A DNA stretch of 64,000 nt from Candidatus Nitrosacidococcus tergens (GTDB lineage: Bacteria > Pseudomonadota > Gammaproteobacteria > Nitrosococcales > Nitrosococcaceae). The translations under genes were made by a program, and so were the position numbers. Where the stretch lies: assembly GCF_902810445.1 (NCBI RefSeq), contig NZ_LR778175.1, positions 372,001-436,000 on the forward strand. The letters run 5' to 3'. Under the pieces are notes generated by a model. The model was not told where the DNA came from. It made no database searches and worked only from the letters and a program-made list of their open reading frames with translations. Positions 1-8,574 of this stretch are shown piece after piece (within the stretch, counting starts at the first letter, position 1; each line of letters starts with the position of its first letter).

Positions 1-252
1 TTACCCCTTTCAGAATGGGATTCTGAGCACAAGCTTGAAAAATTTAATCCACTTATTACTTGGACTAGAGATGACGTATGGAATTATATTAAAAAATATA
101 ATACTCCCTATAATATACTCCATGATCAGGGTTATGAAAGTATAGGTTGTGCCCCGTGTACCAGAGCAATTACAGTAGGTGAGGATATTCGTGCTGGACG
201 TTGGTGGTGGGAAAATGCTGATACTAAAGAGTGTGGGTTACATAAAAATTGA
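1..252 (+). CDS. cysH: Assimilatory APS reductase CysH, C-terminal part (cut by window edge)
   Basis: The first 83 codons in the window are open from base 1 and end at TGA 250-252. They encode the end of a CysH-family reductase: a PLSEW/NPLITWT stretch, then GCAPCTRA, the RAGRWWWE segment and the terminal ECGLH that carries the catalytic cysteine. The CxxC plus RAGRWWWE combination is the signature of the iron-sulfur APS reductase type rather than the cluster-free PAPS reductase of E. coli. It would reduce adenylyl sulfate to sulfite. This fits the downstream cysD and cysN and the lack of an APS kinase domain in CysN. The N-terminal two thirds lie outside the window. Confidence 0.93.
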   Translation, partial: LPLSEWDSEHKLEKFNPLITWTRDDVWNYIKKYNTPYNILHDQGYESIGCAPCTRAITVGEDIRAGRWWWENADTKECGLHKN

Positions 253-285
253 TATAACCTAAAATTTATTGGTAAAGTGCATATT

Positions 286-1191
286 ATGGAATCATATCAT
301 TTAACTCATTTAAAACAGCTCGAATCAGAGTCTATATTTATTATGCGAGAGGTTGCTGCTATTTTTGAGCGACCTGCACTACTTTTCTCTGGCGGTAAAG
401 ATTCTATTGTTATGGTACATCTTGCACAAAAGGCATTTTGGCCTGCAAAGATTCCCTTGCCACTGTTACACATCGATACTGGACACAATTTTCCTGAAAC
501 TTTAGAGTTTAGAGACAAGTTAGTTCAAAAAACTCAAGCAAGGCTTTTGGTAGGATCTGTGCAAAATTCTATTGATAAAGGGCGAGTAATAGAAGAAAAA
601 GGAGTGAATGCAAGTCGTAATAAGCTACAAACTGTAACTTTACTAGATGCTATTGAAGAATTTAAAGTAGATGCCGCTTTTGGAGGCGGTCGCCGAGATG
701 AGGAAAAAGCACGTGCTAAAGAAAGAATTTTTTCCCATCGTGATGAATTTGGTCAATGGGATCCTAAAAATCAGCGACCAGAATTGTGGAATCTATTTAA
801 TGGTCATAAACATCTAGGAGAGCATTTTAGGGTTTTTCCACTGAGTAATTGGACTGAAATGGATGTATGGCAGTACATTGCTCAGGAAAATATAGATATC
901 CCAAGTATTTATTTTAGCCATAATCGAGAAATTATTCAGCGAGATGGAATGCTACTTGCAAACTCACCCTATCTTACTTTAGTAGAAGGAGAAATTGTAG
1001 AACAACGAAGAGTACGATGCAGAACAGTTGGCGATATGACTTGCACTGGCGTTGTAGAATCAGAGGCTATAACTATTGAAGATATTATTCAGGAGGTAGC
1101 TTCTGCTAGAGTGACTGAGCGAGGAGGTAGAGCAGATGATAAGCGCTCAGAATCAGCCATGGAAGATCGTAAAAGACAGGGTTATTTTTAA
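286..1191 (+). CDS. cysD: Sulfate adenylyltransferase subunit 2 (CysD)
   Basis: CysD is the catalytic subunit of ATP sulfurylase, which makes APS from sulfate and ATP together with the GTPase CysN. The protein (about 301 residues) shows the PP-loop SGGKDS near residue 38, the GGGRRDEEKARAKER segment and a C-terminal RGGRADD, all typical of the family. Length is normal. I chose ATG at 286 because GGTAAAG sits about 8 bases upstream and family members begin close to the YxLTHLKQLE segment; an in-frame GTG at 277 would add three residues. It lies 33 bases after cysH and 3 bases before cysN, so the three genes look like one sulfate assimilation operon. Confidence 0.96.
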   Translation: MESYHLTHLKQLESESIFIMREVAAIFERPALLFSGGKDSIVMVHLAQKAFWPAKIPLPLLHIDTGHNFPETLEFRDKLVQKTQARLLVGSVQNSIDKGRVIEEKGVNASRNKLQTVTLLDAIEEFKVDAAFGGGRRDEEKARAKERIFSHRDEFGQWDPKNQRPELWNLFNGHKHLGEHFRVFPLSNWTEMDVWQYIAQENIDIPSIYFSHNREIIQRDGMLLANSPYLTLVEGEIVEQRRVRCRTVGDMTCTGVVESEAITIEDIIQEVASARVTERGGRADDKRSESAMEDRKRQGYF

Positions 1192-1194
1192 AAA

Positions 1195-2469
1195 ATGATA
1201 AATGAATCTTCACAATATTTAGCAATGGATTTACTACGTCTTACTACAGCAGGTAGTGTAGATGATGGTAAAAGTACATTAATTGGTCGTTTACTTTATG
1301 ATTCAAAATCTATTTTTGAAGACCAATTAGAATCTATACAAAAAAGTAGCCAACAATATGGAAATGAGCATATTAATCTTGCATTGCTTACAGACGGGCT
1401 ACGTGCCGAGCGAGAGCAAGGAATTACTATTGATGTAGCCTATCGTTACTTTGCTACGCCAAAACGAAAATTCATTATTGCAGATACCCCAGGGCATATT
1501 CAATATACTCGTAATATGGTAACAGGAGCATCTACTGCTAATTTAGCAATGGTGCTTGTAGATGCACGCAATGGAGTAAATGAGCAAACTCGCCGTCATG
1601 CTTCAATTTCTTCCCTCTTAAGGCTTCCTCACCTCATTTTATGTATAAATAAGATGGATTTAGTGAATTATGAAGAACAAGCCTTTGAGAAAATTAAAAA
1701 AGAATTTGAAGATTTTGCAGATAGATTAGATATTCCTGACATTCACTATATTCCTATTAGTGCTTTTTATGGAGATAATGTGGTGGATAAATCTAAGAAT
1801 ATGCCCTGGTATCGGGGCAATACTCTATTACACACACTAGAAAATGTACATATCAGCAATGATTACAATCATAATGACAGTCGTCTTGCAATCCAATATG
1901 TGATTCGCCCCCACTCTCATGAATACCATGATTATCGTGGTTATGCTGGACGTGTAAGTGGTGGCATTTTTCACCCTGGTGATGAAGTTATTGCTCTTCC
2001 TTCAGGGTTATCTACTCAGATTAAATCCATCGATACAATGAGTGGATCAATAGATGAAGCATTTGCACCTATGTGCGTCACACTGACTTTGGAGGATGAT
2101 ATTGATATTAGCCGGGGGGATATGTTAGTTAAACCTGCACGCCAACCTCAAATATCTCAAGATATAGAATTAACGGTCTGTTGGCTTAATGAGACACCTT
2201 TGGTATTAGGTGCTAAATACATAGTGAAACATACTACAAGAGAAGTTCGATGTATTGTCAAAGAAATCCAATCTAAATTGAATGTGACTTCCCTAAACCA
2301 ATCTAAAGATAAAGTAGCGAATTTAGAATTGAACGATATAGGAAAAATCAAAATTCGTACTGCCAATCCTTTATTTTTTGATAGCTATCATAGTAACAGA
2401 GAAACAGGGAGCTTAATTTTAATTAACGAATTTACTAATGAGACTGTAGGTGCAGGAATGATTGTTTAG
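1195..2469 (+). CDS. cysN: Sulfate adenylyltransferase subunit 1, GTPase CysN
   Basis: CysN is the regulatory GTPase that drives APS synthesis by CysD. Motifs run in order: P-loop GSVDDGKST at residues 20-28, DTPGH near residue 97, and NKMD near residue 152, followed by two beta-barrel domains. The protein stops at 424 residues, so it is the stand-alone form; the CysC (APS kinase) domain fused in many proteobacteria is absent. That agrees with direct APS reduction by the upstream CysH. An alternative start at Met11 would still keep the P-loop. The gene starts 3 bases after cysD, and no convincing terminator follows it. Confidence 0.95.
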   Translation: MINESSQYLAMDLLRLTTAGSVDDGKSTLIGRLLYDSKSIFEDQLESIQKSSQQYGNEHINLALLTDGLRAEREQGITIDVAYRYFATPKRKFIIADTPGHIQYTRNMVTGASTANLAMVLVDARNGVNEQTRRHASISSLLRLPHLILCINKMDLVNYEEQAFEKIKKEFEDFADRLDIPDIHYIPISAFYGDNVVDKSKNMPWYRGNTLLHTLENVHISNDYNHNDSRLAIQYVIRPHSHEYHDYRGYAGRVSGGIFHPGDEVIALPSGLSTQIKSIDTMSGSIDEAFAPMCVTLTLEDDIDISRGDMLVKPARQPQISQDIELTVCWLNETPLVLGAKYIVKHTTREVRCIVKEIQSKLNVTSLNQSKDKVANLELNDIGKIKIRTANPLFFDSYHSNRETGSLILINEFTNETVGAGMIV

Positions 2470-3170
2470 TTTTTTAGTAGTGTAAGCAAAATTCTAGTTT
2501 TATTTAGCATTTTCTTAATTGATAAACAGCTTAATTCCGTTTGAAAATCTAAGATCTTTTGAATTCTATATGAGTCGTATATCTCTGCCTCTGGTACTGA
2601 AAGCAGAGGACTATCCCTATCTTCTTAACATAGTAACATTGACGCATATTTAATGGTAAAACCAATAAGTACTGCTCAATCAAGTATGTTGATACATTTT
2701 ATGAATCTAAAGTGAATACATCTAATAATCTCAATACTATAAGAATAATAGAGAGCGTTACTTTGCATGTATTAGCTTTGTGAAAGAATTTATGTTTAAT
2801 AAAAAATTGATCAACAGCAAATTAGAAAATCGCTACACCTACTATAGAATGACCTTGGGTACTCTGCTAAATTAAATCAAAAAGCGTACTGCATGGGTAC
2901 CTTTTACATCTATTGGAATTAATAGAGATCAATGTTTTTGTAATAATGGTATATATATGCAGATTAGTGAAAGTAACTTTCACTTTCCTGTCAGCGATGA
3001 TACCAAAATTCTAGACTAATGCACCTTTCTCTTTAGTATTTTTTATACCTAACAAAACCTTCATTCAAAAAAAGCTATAATAAACCATCTATTCTTATAA
3101 TCTTTTTATCTTTTATATAGTTAAAATAGCTTTTTTATATTATGTTTCTATTCAAAATAGAAAGCGAATA
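2470..3170. other. 701-bp region without a convincing gene
   Basis: No reading frame here looks coding. Near 2570-2662 a short frame beginning with MSRISLPLVL resembles the start of some IS630-type transposases, but it ends after fewer than 30 codons and the match is weak. A perfect inverted repeat (AGTGAAAG, 3-base loop, CTTTCACT) lies at 2966-2984 and is not followed by a T run, so it could be an operator or a small hairpin. The last 100 bases are AT-rich and probably hold the promoter of the next gene. Confidence 0.5.
2966..2984. promoter_or_regulatory. Perfect 8-bp inverted repeat upstream of the capD-like gene
   Basis: The arms AGTGAAAG and CTTTCACT are perfectly complementary around the loop TAA. 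It lies about 190 bases before the start of the polysaccharide biosynthesis gene. There is no T run on either side, so an intrinsic terminator is unlikely. A protein binding site is possible but unproven. Confidence 0.25.
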
Positions 3171-5018
3171 ATGCTAAATAGCAGGCTAACCTATCTTACG
3201 AGCTTTAGAAAATTACAGCTTATTGTCATTACCTACGATACAGTTGCTGTTTGCTTAGCTTGGATAGTCAGCTATTTAGCTCGATATAATCTATCTCCCT
3301 GGATGGATTGGCAATCTTGTCTAGGCACTTTACCTATCACGATCATTGTTCAAAACATAGTTTTCATTTGGTGTGGGATATATCGAGGGATGTGGCGTTT
3401 TACAAGTATCCCTGATGTAATTAATGTTACTCGTGCTATTTGCTATGGTACTTTATCTATTACTCTAGTACTTTTTCTAATTAGTCGACTAAATGGGGTA
3501 CCTCGAAGTGTACTATTACTCTATCCTCTTTTTTTATTACTCTTTCTTATAGGTCCTCGGCTTACCTATCGAATTTGGAAAGATCGCCGCTTTAATTTCG
3601 ATACCCATACTAACAACTATAAGCGAGTCTTAGTTTTGGGTGCGGGCCGTGCAGGTCATTTACTAGTTAAAGATATGCTTGATGGAAGTAGTTATTTACC
3701 TATTGCTTTTTTAGATGATCAAAGTGATCTGATAGGGAGGCAAGTACGAGGGATTCCTGTTATTGGGACAATAACACAACTTGTTGAAATAGTTTCACAA
3801 ATCTCCATAGATGTTATTTGTATTGCAATCCCTTCTGCGAGTAGTGCTCAAATGGAGCGAATTATTTCACTTTGCGAGCAAGCAAAAATTCCGTATCAAT
3901 CTCTACCACGCTTAAGAGAGTTGTTAGATCAATCTAGTGTAAAAGCTCTACGAGAGGTGGCTATTGATGATTTATTAGGGCGAGATGAAATTCCTTTAGA
4001 TAAAAAAGATATTAAAAAAAATTTTTCAAAAAAATCTTTACTTATCAGTGGTGGAGGTGGATCTATAGGATCAGAGTTATGTATACAACTTGCATCTCTA
4101 AACCCTACTGCTCTCATTATTATAGATAATAATGAATATAGACTCTATCGTATTGAATTAGAGCTGATACAAAAATTTCCAAAACTAAATTTATATATTT
4201 ACCTATGTGACATATATGATAAATCTGGAATACAGAGAATTTTAACCCAACATCAGCCAGATATTATCTTCCATGCAGCTGCGTATAAGCACGTACCTTT
4301 GCTTGAGAAGCAAGCACGACAAGCTATGAGAAACAATGTACTCGGTACACAGCAAATTGCAGAAGCTGCTGCCCAAGCAGAATGTAGGACTTTTGTTTTA
4401 ATTTCTACAGATAAAGCAGTAAATCCTACTAATGTTATGGGGGCAAGCAAGCGGATAACTGAGCTAATCTGCCAAAATCTTAATCGTAATTACCCTAAAA
4501 CTCGTTTCATTGTCGTTCGTTTTGGCAATGTATTAGGTTCTACTGGAAGTGTTGTTCCTTTATTTCAAAAACAGATTGCATCTGGTGGACCGGTTACTGT
4601 AACACACCCTGAAGTAACCCGTTATTTTATGACTATCTCTGAGGCCTGTCATCTAATTACTCAAGCCGCAGTATTAGGCAAGGGAGGTGAAATTTTCGTA
4701 CTTGATATGGGAAAATCTATTAAAGTTACAGATCTTGCTAAGCAAATGATTCGTCTATCAAATCAAGGACTCAATAGAGAAATAAAAATTACTTATATAG
4801 GATTGCGACCTGGAGAGAAATTATATGAGGAATTATTCTATCCCAATGAATCACCCATAATGACTCAGATACCAAAAATCCTATTAGCACGAAGTGACAC
4901 TATTAATTGGGAGTCCTTAAAAAAAGAATTACTCAAATTAGAAGCTATTTATCAAACTGAAGATGAGCAAAAAATAACAAAAGTATTATATTCTTTTGTC
5001 CTAGAATTTCACCCATAA
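3171..5018 (+). CDS. Polysaccharide biosynthesis nucleotide-sugar epimerase/dehydratase (CapD/WbpM family)
   Basis: This 615-residue membrane protein belongs to the large FlaA1/WbpM/CapD class, which converts UDP-GlcNAc-type sugars, usually as 4,6-dehydratases, at the inner membrane for surface polysaccharides. The first ~125 residues hold several hydrophobic membrane segments. A first Rossmann fold follows with GAGRAG near residue 162, and a second with GGGGSIG near residue 293. The catalytic region reads STDKAVNPTNVMGASK, with Met in place of the usual Tyr of the SDR triad, as is typical of this class. Length is normal for the long form. galU follows 15 bases later, which supports a role in surface sugar supply. 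The exact substrate cannot be read from the sequence. Confidence 0.85.
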   Translation: MLNSRLTYLTSFRKLQLIVITYDTVAVCLAWIVSYLARYNLSPWMDWQSCLGTLPITIIVQNIVFIWCGIYRGMWRFTSIPDVINVTRAICYGTLSITLVLFLISRLNGVPRSVLLLYPLFLLLFLIGPRLTYRIWKDRRFNFDTHTNNYKRVLVLGAGRAGHLLVKDMLDGSSYLPIAFLDDQSDLIGRQVRGIPVIGTITQLVEIVSQISIDVICIAIPSASSAQMERIISLCEQAKIPYQSLPRLRELLDQSSVKALREVAIDDLLGRDEIPLDKKDIKKNFSKKSLLISGGGGSIGSELCIQLASLNPTALIIIDNNEYRLYRIELELIQKFPKLNLYIYLCDIYDKSGIQRILTQHQPDIIFHAAAYKHVPLLEKQARQAMRNNVLGTQQIAEAAAQAECRTFVLISTDKAVNPTNVMGASKRITELICQNLNRNYPKTRFIVVRFGNVLGSTGSVVPLFQKQIASGGPVTVTHPEVTRYFMTISEACHLITQAAVLGKGGEIFVLDMGKSIKVTDLAKQMIRLSNQGLNREIKITYIGLRPGEKLYEELFYPNESPIMTQIPKILLARSDTINWESLKKELLKLEAIYQTEDEQKITKVLYSFVLEFHP

Positions 5019-5033
5019 TTAAGAGAATAAATA

Positions 5034-5942
5034 ATGAAGCAAACCATTATTACTAAAGCGATATTTCCAGTAGCAGGTTTAGGTACCCGCTTTCTTCCTG
5101 CTACTAAAGCAAGTCCAAAAGAAATGTTACCTGTTGTGGATAAGCCTCTTATTCAATATGCTGTAGAGGAAGCGATCGAAGCTGGAATTACTAGCATAAT
5201 CTTTATTACTGGTCGCAATAAACAATCTATTGCTAATCATTTTGATAAAGCTTATGAACTAGAAACAGAGCTTGAACATCGTAATAAAAGAGAATTACTT
5301 ACACTGGTACGAAATATTATACCGAGTCACGTCACTTGCGTATATATTCGCCAAGAGGAAGCTTTAGGATTAGGACATGCAGTACTTTGCGCAGCCCCAG
5401 TGATTAATGATGAACCTTTTGCGGTAATACTTGCTGACGATCTTATCGATACGGAAAAGGATAAGTGTCTTACCCAAATGGTAAAGCTATATGATAAATA
5501 CCAAACTAGCCTAATTGGTGTTGAGGAAGTTCCCCTTGATCATACTGATCAATATGGGATTATTCACTCTAGTTTTTCAGAAGGGAGAGTCCATAAAATA
5601 GATGCTATTATTGAAAAACCCAAACCGGAACAAGCTCCTTCCTCTCTAGCAGTTGTTGGTCGCTATATCTTAACACCACGTGTTTTACAACTTTTACGTG
5701 TTACTTCTTTTGACTCGAGAGGCGAAATACAGCTCACAGATGCAATAGCAACAGTGCTCAATGAGGAAAATGCATTTGCTTATCAATTTAATGGAAAGCG
5801 CTATGATTGTGGAAGTAAACTAGGCTACCTTCAAGCTACAGTAGAGCATGCACTTAAACATGCAGATTTAGGAAAGGATTTTAAAGACTATTTACATAAC
5901 CTCTCTTGTTTTGGGGAAAACAATGAAAATTTTGGTAAGTAA
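5034..5942 (+). CDS. galU: UTP-glucose-1-phosphate uridylyltransferase GalU
   Basis: GalU makes UDP-glucose from UTP and glucose-1-phosphate, feeding envelope polysaccharides. The N-terminus carries the nucleotide-binding signature FPVAGLGTRFLPATKASPKE near residues 11-30, followed by LPVVDKP. ILADDLID (metal-binding Asp) and a late KRYDCGSKLGYL match bacterial GalU. The length (302) is normal. It starts 15 bases after the capD-like gene, and its last 20 bases overlap surE, so the genes are probably cotranscribed. Confidence 0.95.
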   Translation: MKQTIITKAIFPVAGLGTRFLPATKASPKEMLPVVDKPLIQYAVEEAIEAGITSIIFITGRNKQSIANHFDKAYELETELEHRNKRELLTLVRNIIPSHVTCVYIRQEEALGLGHAVLCAAPVINDEPFAVILADDLIDTEKDKCLTQMVKLYDKYQTSLIGVEEVPLDHTDQYGIIHSSFSEGRVHKIDAIIEKPKPEQAPSSLAVVGRYILTPRVLQLLRVTSFDSRGEIQLTDAIATVLNEENAFAYQFNGKRYDCGSKLGYLQATVEHALKHADLGKDFKDYLHNLSCFGENNENFGK

Positions 5943-6663
5943 TGACGATGGTTATTTATCACTAGGCATTAAAGCACTTGCCGATTCCTTAGCTAGTATT
6001 GCAGAAGTTATTGTTATTGCCCCTGATCGGAATCAAAGTGGTGCTAGCCATGCACTGACCTTAAATACTCCTTTACGAGTGAGTATTGGAACAAATAATT
6101 TTTATCGAGTAGAGGGTACACCTGCAGATTGTGTCCATCTAGGAGTTACCGGGCTATTAAAAGATCCTCCGGATATGGTAATTTCAGGAATTAATATTGG
6201 TGCAAATTTAGGTGACGATGTAATTTATTCAGGGACAGTGGCAGCTGCTATGGAAGGAAGGTTCTTGGGACTACCTTCAATTGCAGTCTCTTTAGTGTCT
6301 CCTGAACCAAAGCATTTCGGTACTGCTGCTTGGGTTACTTGTGAACTTGTAAGAAGAATAATAAAAAACCCACTTCCGGCAGATACTATACTTAATGTGA
6401 ATATACCTGATATACCTAAAGCAGATATTAAAGGATTTAGAGCTACTCGATTGGGGTGCCGACACCAATCAGGTCCTATTATTAGAGATACTGACCCTAG
6501 TGGGCATCCTATTTATTGGGTAGGACCCTCTGGAGAAAGCCAGGACTCAGGGTTAGGTACTGATTTTTATGCAATTTCTCAAGGAGAAATCTCTATCACA
6601 CCTATTCAAGTGGATTTAACCAGCTATAAAATGCTTGATAAATTATCTCAGTGGCTAGCTTAA
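5923..6663 (+). CDS. surE: 5'/3'-nucleotidase SurE
   Basis: SurE is a metal-dependent nucleoside monophosphate phosphatase linked to stationary-phase survival. The N-terminal MKILVSNDDGY motif holds the metal-binding Asp pair, and SGINIGANLGDDVIYSGTVA is the second active-site segment. I chose ATG 5923 because family members start exactly at MKILxSNDDG and GGGGAAAACA precedes it; an upstream in-frame TTG at 5911 would add four residues. It overlaps the end of galU by 20 bases. The last codons and stop form one arm of a large hairpin (6642-6684). The pcm gene that often follows surE in gammaproteobacteria is absent. Confidence 0.95.
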   Translation: MKILVSNDDGYLSLGIKALADSLASIAEVIVIAPDRNQSGASHALTLNTPLRVSIGTNNFYRVEGTPADCVHLGVTGLLKDPPDMVISGINIGANLGDDVIYSGTVAAAMEGRFLGLPSIAVSLVSPEPKHFGTAAWVTCELVRRIIKNPLPADTILNVNIPDIPKADIKGFRATRLGCRHQSGPIIRDTDPSGHPIYWVGPSGESQDSGLGTDFYAISQGEISITPIQVDLTSYKMLDKLSQWLA

Positions 6664-6684
6664 AAAGCTAACCACTGAGATAAT
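6642..6684 (+). terminator. Long hairpin across the surE stop codon
   Basis: Two 20-base arms, 6642-6661 and 6665-6684, pair at 19 of 20 positions around an AAA loop. The left arm is the last six codons of surE and the start of its stop codon. No T run follows, so it is not a classic intrinsic terminator. It may stop or slow transcription before nlpD, or protect the upstream mRNA from 3' exonucleases. Confidence 0.5.
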
Positions 6685-6712
6685 AAGTAGGTATTGTATA
6701 TACATTATTAAT

Positions 6713-7420
6713 TTGGCTATTGGTAATTTTTGCTTTATATGGGTAATTATTTTTACACTAGCTATTGAATCTTGTAGCTTTATTAAGCCGCCTGCTTATT
6801 ACACTGTAAAACGTGGAGATACACTCTCTTCAATTGGTAGGAAGTATAATATAGATTACGAGAGTTTATCCCAATGGAACAGTATTAATGCATCTAATAC
6901 TATTTATACGGGTCAAAAATTACGCCTTGTACCTACTGCAAAAGAGCTAGCAACCCATACTGGTACTTCAAAAAAAATAAAAATAGCCTCTTCTAAAAAG
7001 AAAAATATTTCAAACCAATCTCCTCAACCTCTTCAACAATCTTTAACGAGTATTTATTGGCAATGGCCTACGCAAGGTAAAATTATCAAACGCTTCTCTT
7101 CTACTATTCCTATTCATAAAGGGATTGATATTCAAGGAAAGTTAGGGCAATCAGTGGTTGCTGCAGCTGATGGGGAAGTAGTATATAGTGGTGTAGGTCC
7201 ACTTCAATACGGTAATTTAATTATTCTTAAACACAAGGATAATTTCTTGAGTGCTTATGCCCATAATCAAATTCTTACTGTTAAAGAGGGAAGCTTTGTT
7301 AGAAAAGGGCAAGAAATTGCTAAACTAGGATCTAGTGGTACAACTAGAGTTAAGCTTCATTTTGAAATCCGCTATAATGATAAAGCAGTAGATCCTTTAA
7401 AGTACCTTACTACTCGTTAA
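6713..7420 (+). CDS. nlpD: LysM/M23 murein hydrolase activator, NlpD-like
   Basis: NlpD-type proteins are envelope proteins that activate amidases during septum splitting. This 235-residue protein has an N-terminal hydrophobic segment ending in a cysteine near residue 21 (a weak lipobox), a LysM domain at about 29-73 (YTVKRGDTLSSIG), a Lys/Gln/Ser-rich linker, and a C-terminal M23 domain from about 125. The M23 domain keeps HKGIDI but has KLHFEIR where active enzymes have HLHFE, so it is probably a catalytically dead activator like E. coli NlpD. The start used is TTG 6713, with no strong ribosome site, so the exact start is uncertain. rpoS, usually next to nlpD, is not here; prfB follows. Confidence 0.82.
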   Translation: MAIGNFCFIWVIIFTLAIESCSFIKPPAYYTVKRGDTLSSIGRKYNIDYESLSQWNSINASNTIYTGQKLRLVPTAKELATHTGTSKKIKIASSKKKNISNQSPQPLQQSLTSIYWQWPTQGKIIKRFSSTIPIHKGIDIQGKLGQSVVAAADGEVVYSGVGPLQYGNLIILKHKDNFLSAYAHNQILTVKEGSFVRKGQEIAKLGSSGTTRVKLHFEIRYNDKAVDPLKYLTTR

Positions 7421-7456
7421 ATTAACCATTAATTTAAGCCTATCACAGGAGATTTT

Positions 7457-8555
7457 ATGATAGAAAAAGGAATAGTCGTTCAAAGGATTTATGATTATAC
7501 GGAACGATTAGCATCCTTAAGGGGGTATCTTTAACTTTGAAGAAAAACAAGAACAATTGATAGAGTTGGATAGGGAATTGGCACTTCCAACGATTTGGAA
7601 TCAGCCTGAACAAGCTCAAAAACTTAATCAAGAGTACTCTAGAATCCAAAGTATTATAAAACCATTAATCAAGTTAGATGAAAAAACCCTTCAAGCTAAG
7701 GAGCTCTTTGAGCTCGCTTTAGAAGAAAATGATCAAGATACTGCTCAAGATGTAGTCCTAGAATTAGATGAGATAGAACAACAACTTGCAACATTAGAAT
7801 TTCGCCGAATGTTTTCTAGAGAAATGGATTATAATTCCACTTTTTTAGATATACAAGCTGGATCTGGAGGTACTGAAGCCCAAGACTGGGCAAATATGCT
7901 CCTTAGAATGTATTTACGTTGGGGAGAAAATCATAATTTTGTAACTACAATTACTGAACTCTCTGATGGCGATATAGCAGGCATTAAAAGTGCTACCGTT
8001 CACTTTAAAGGGGAATATGCATTTGGTTGGCTTAGAACAGAGACTGGGGTACATCGGCTCGTTCGAAAGTCCCCTTTTGATTCAGGTAATCGTCGCCACA
8101 CCTCTTTTGCAGCGGCCTTTGTTTATCCTGAGTTAGATGACAAAATAGATATTGAAATTAATCCAGCAGATTTACGCATTGATACCTATCGAGCGAGTGG
8201 GGCAGGTGGACAACATGTAAATCGTACTGATTCAGCGGTAAGAATTACCCATATTCCAACTAATATAGTGGCACAATGCCAAAGTGAACGATCTCAACAT
8301 CAAAATAAAGCTCATGCTATGACTCAACTTAGGGCAAAACTCTATGAGCTAGAAATGCGTAAACGAGAAGCTCAAAAACAAGAAGCTGAGGATGCAAAAT
8401 CAGATATTGGTTGGGGAAGTCAAATTCGTAGCTACGTATTAGATCAATCCCGTATTAAAGATTTACGTACTCAAATAGAAGTGGGCAATACGCAGGCAGT
8501 ATTAGATGGGGATTTAGATATTTTTATTGAAGCTAGCCTTAAAAGCGGATTATAA
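7457..8555 (+). CDS. prfB: Peptide chain release factor 2 (programmed +1 frameshift)
   Basis: RF2 releases finished proteins at UGA and UAA codons. Translation starts at ATG 7457 (AGGAGA upstream) and runs 25 codons to CTT 7529-7531, where an in-frame TAA (7532-7534) stops it. Skipping T7532 gives join(7457..7531,7533..8555), a 365-residue protein, the same length as E. coli RF2. The anticodon-like SPF segment (RKSPFDSGNRRH) and the catalytic GGQ (GAGGQHVN) are intact. The internal SD-like AGGGGG and the CTT slippery codon match the known RF2 frameshift cassette, except that the stop is TAA rather than the usual TGA. lysS follows at once, as in E. coli. Confidence 0.95.
7520..7535 (+). promoter_or_regulatory. 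RF2 programmed frameshift site with UAA stop
   Basis: The site reads AGGGGG (7520-7525), TAT, CTT (7529-7531), TAA (7532-7534), C. It is identical to the E. coli cassette apart from TAA in place of TGA. In the known mechanism slow termination by scarce RF2 allows the +1 shift. With UAA, RF1 can also terminate here, so autoregulation should respond to both release factors. Confidence 0.93.
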
Positions 8556-8574
8556 AATTTTTAAAAATAAAAAT

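Noticed and set aside
2570..2662. Insertion sequence remnant
   Set aside because: Only a short stretch weakly resembles an IS630 opening; no terminal repeats, target duplication or other transposase motif are present.
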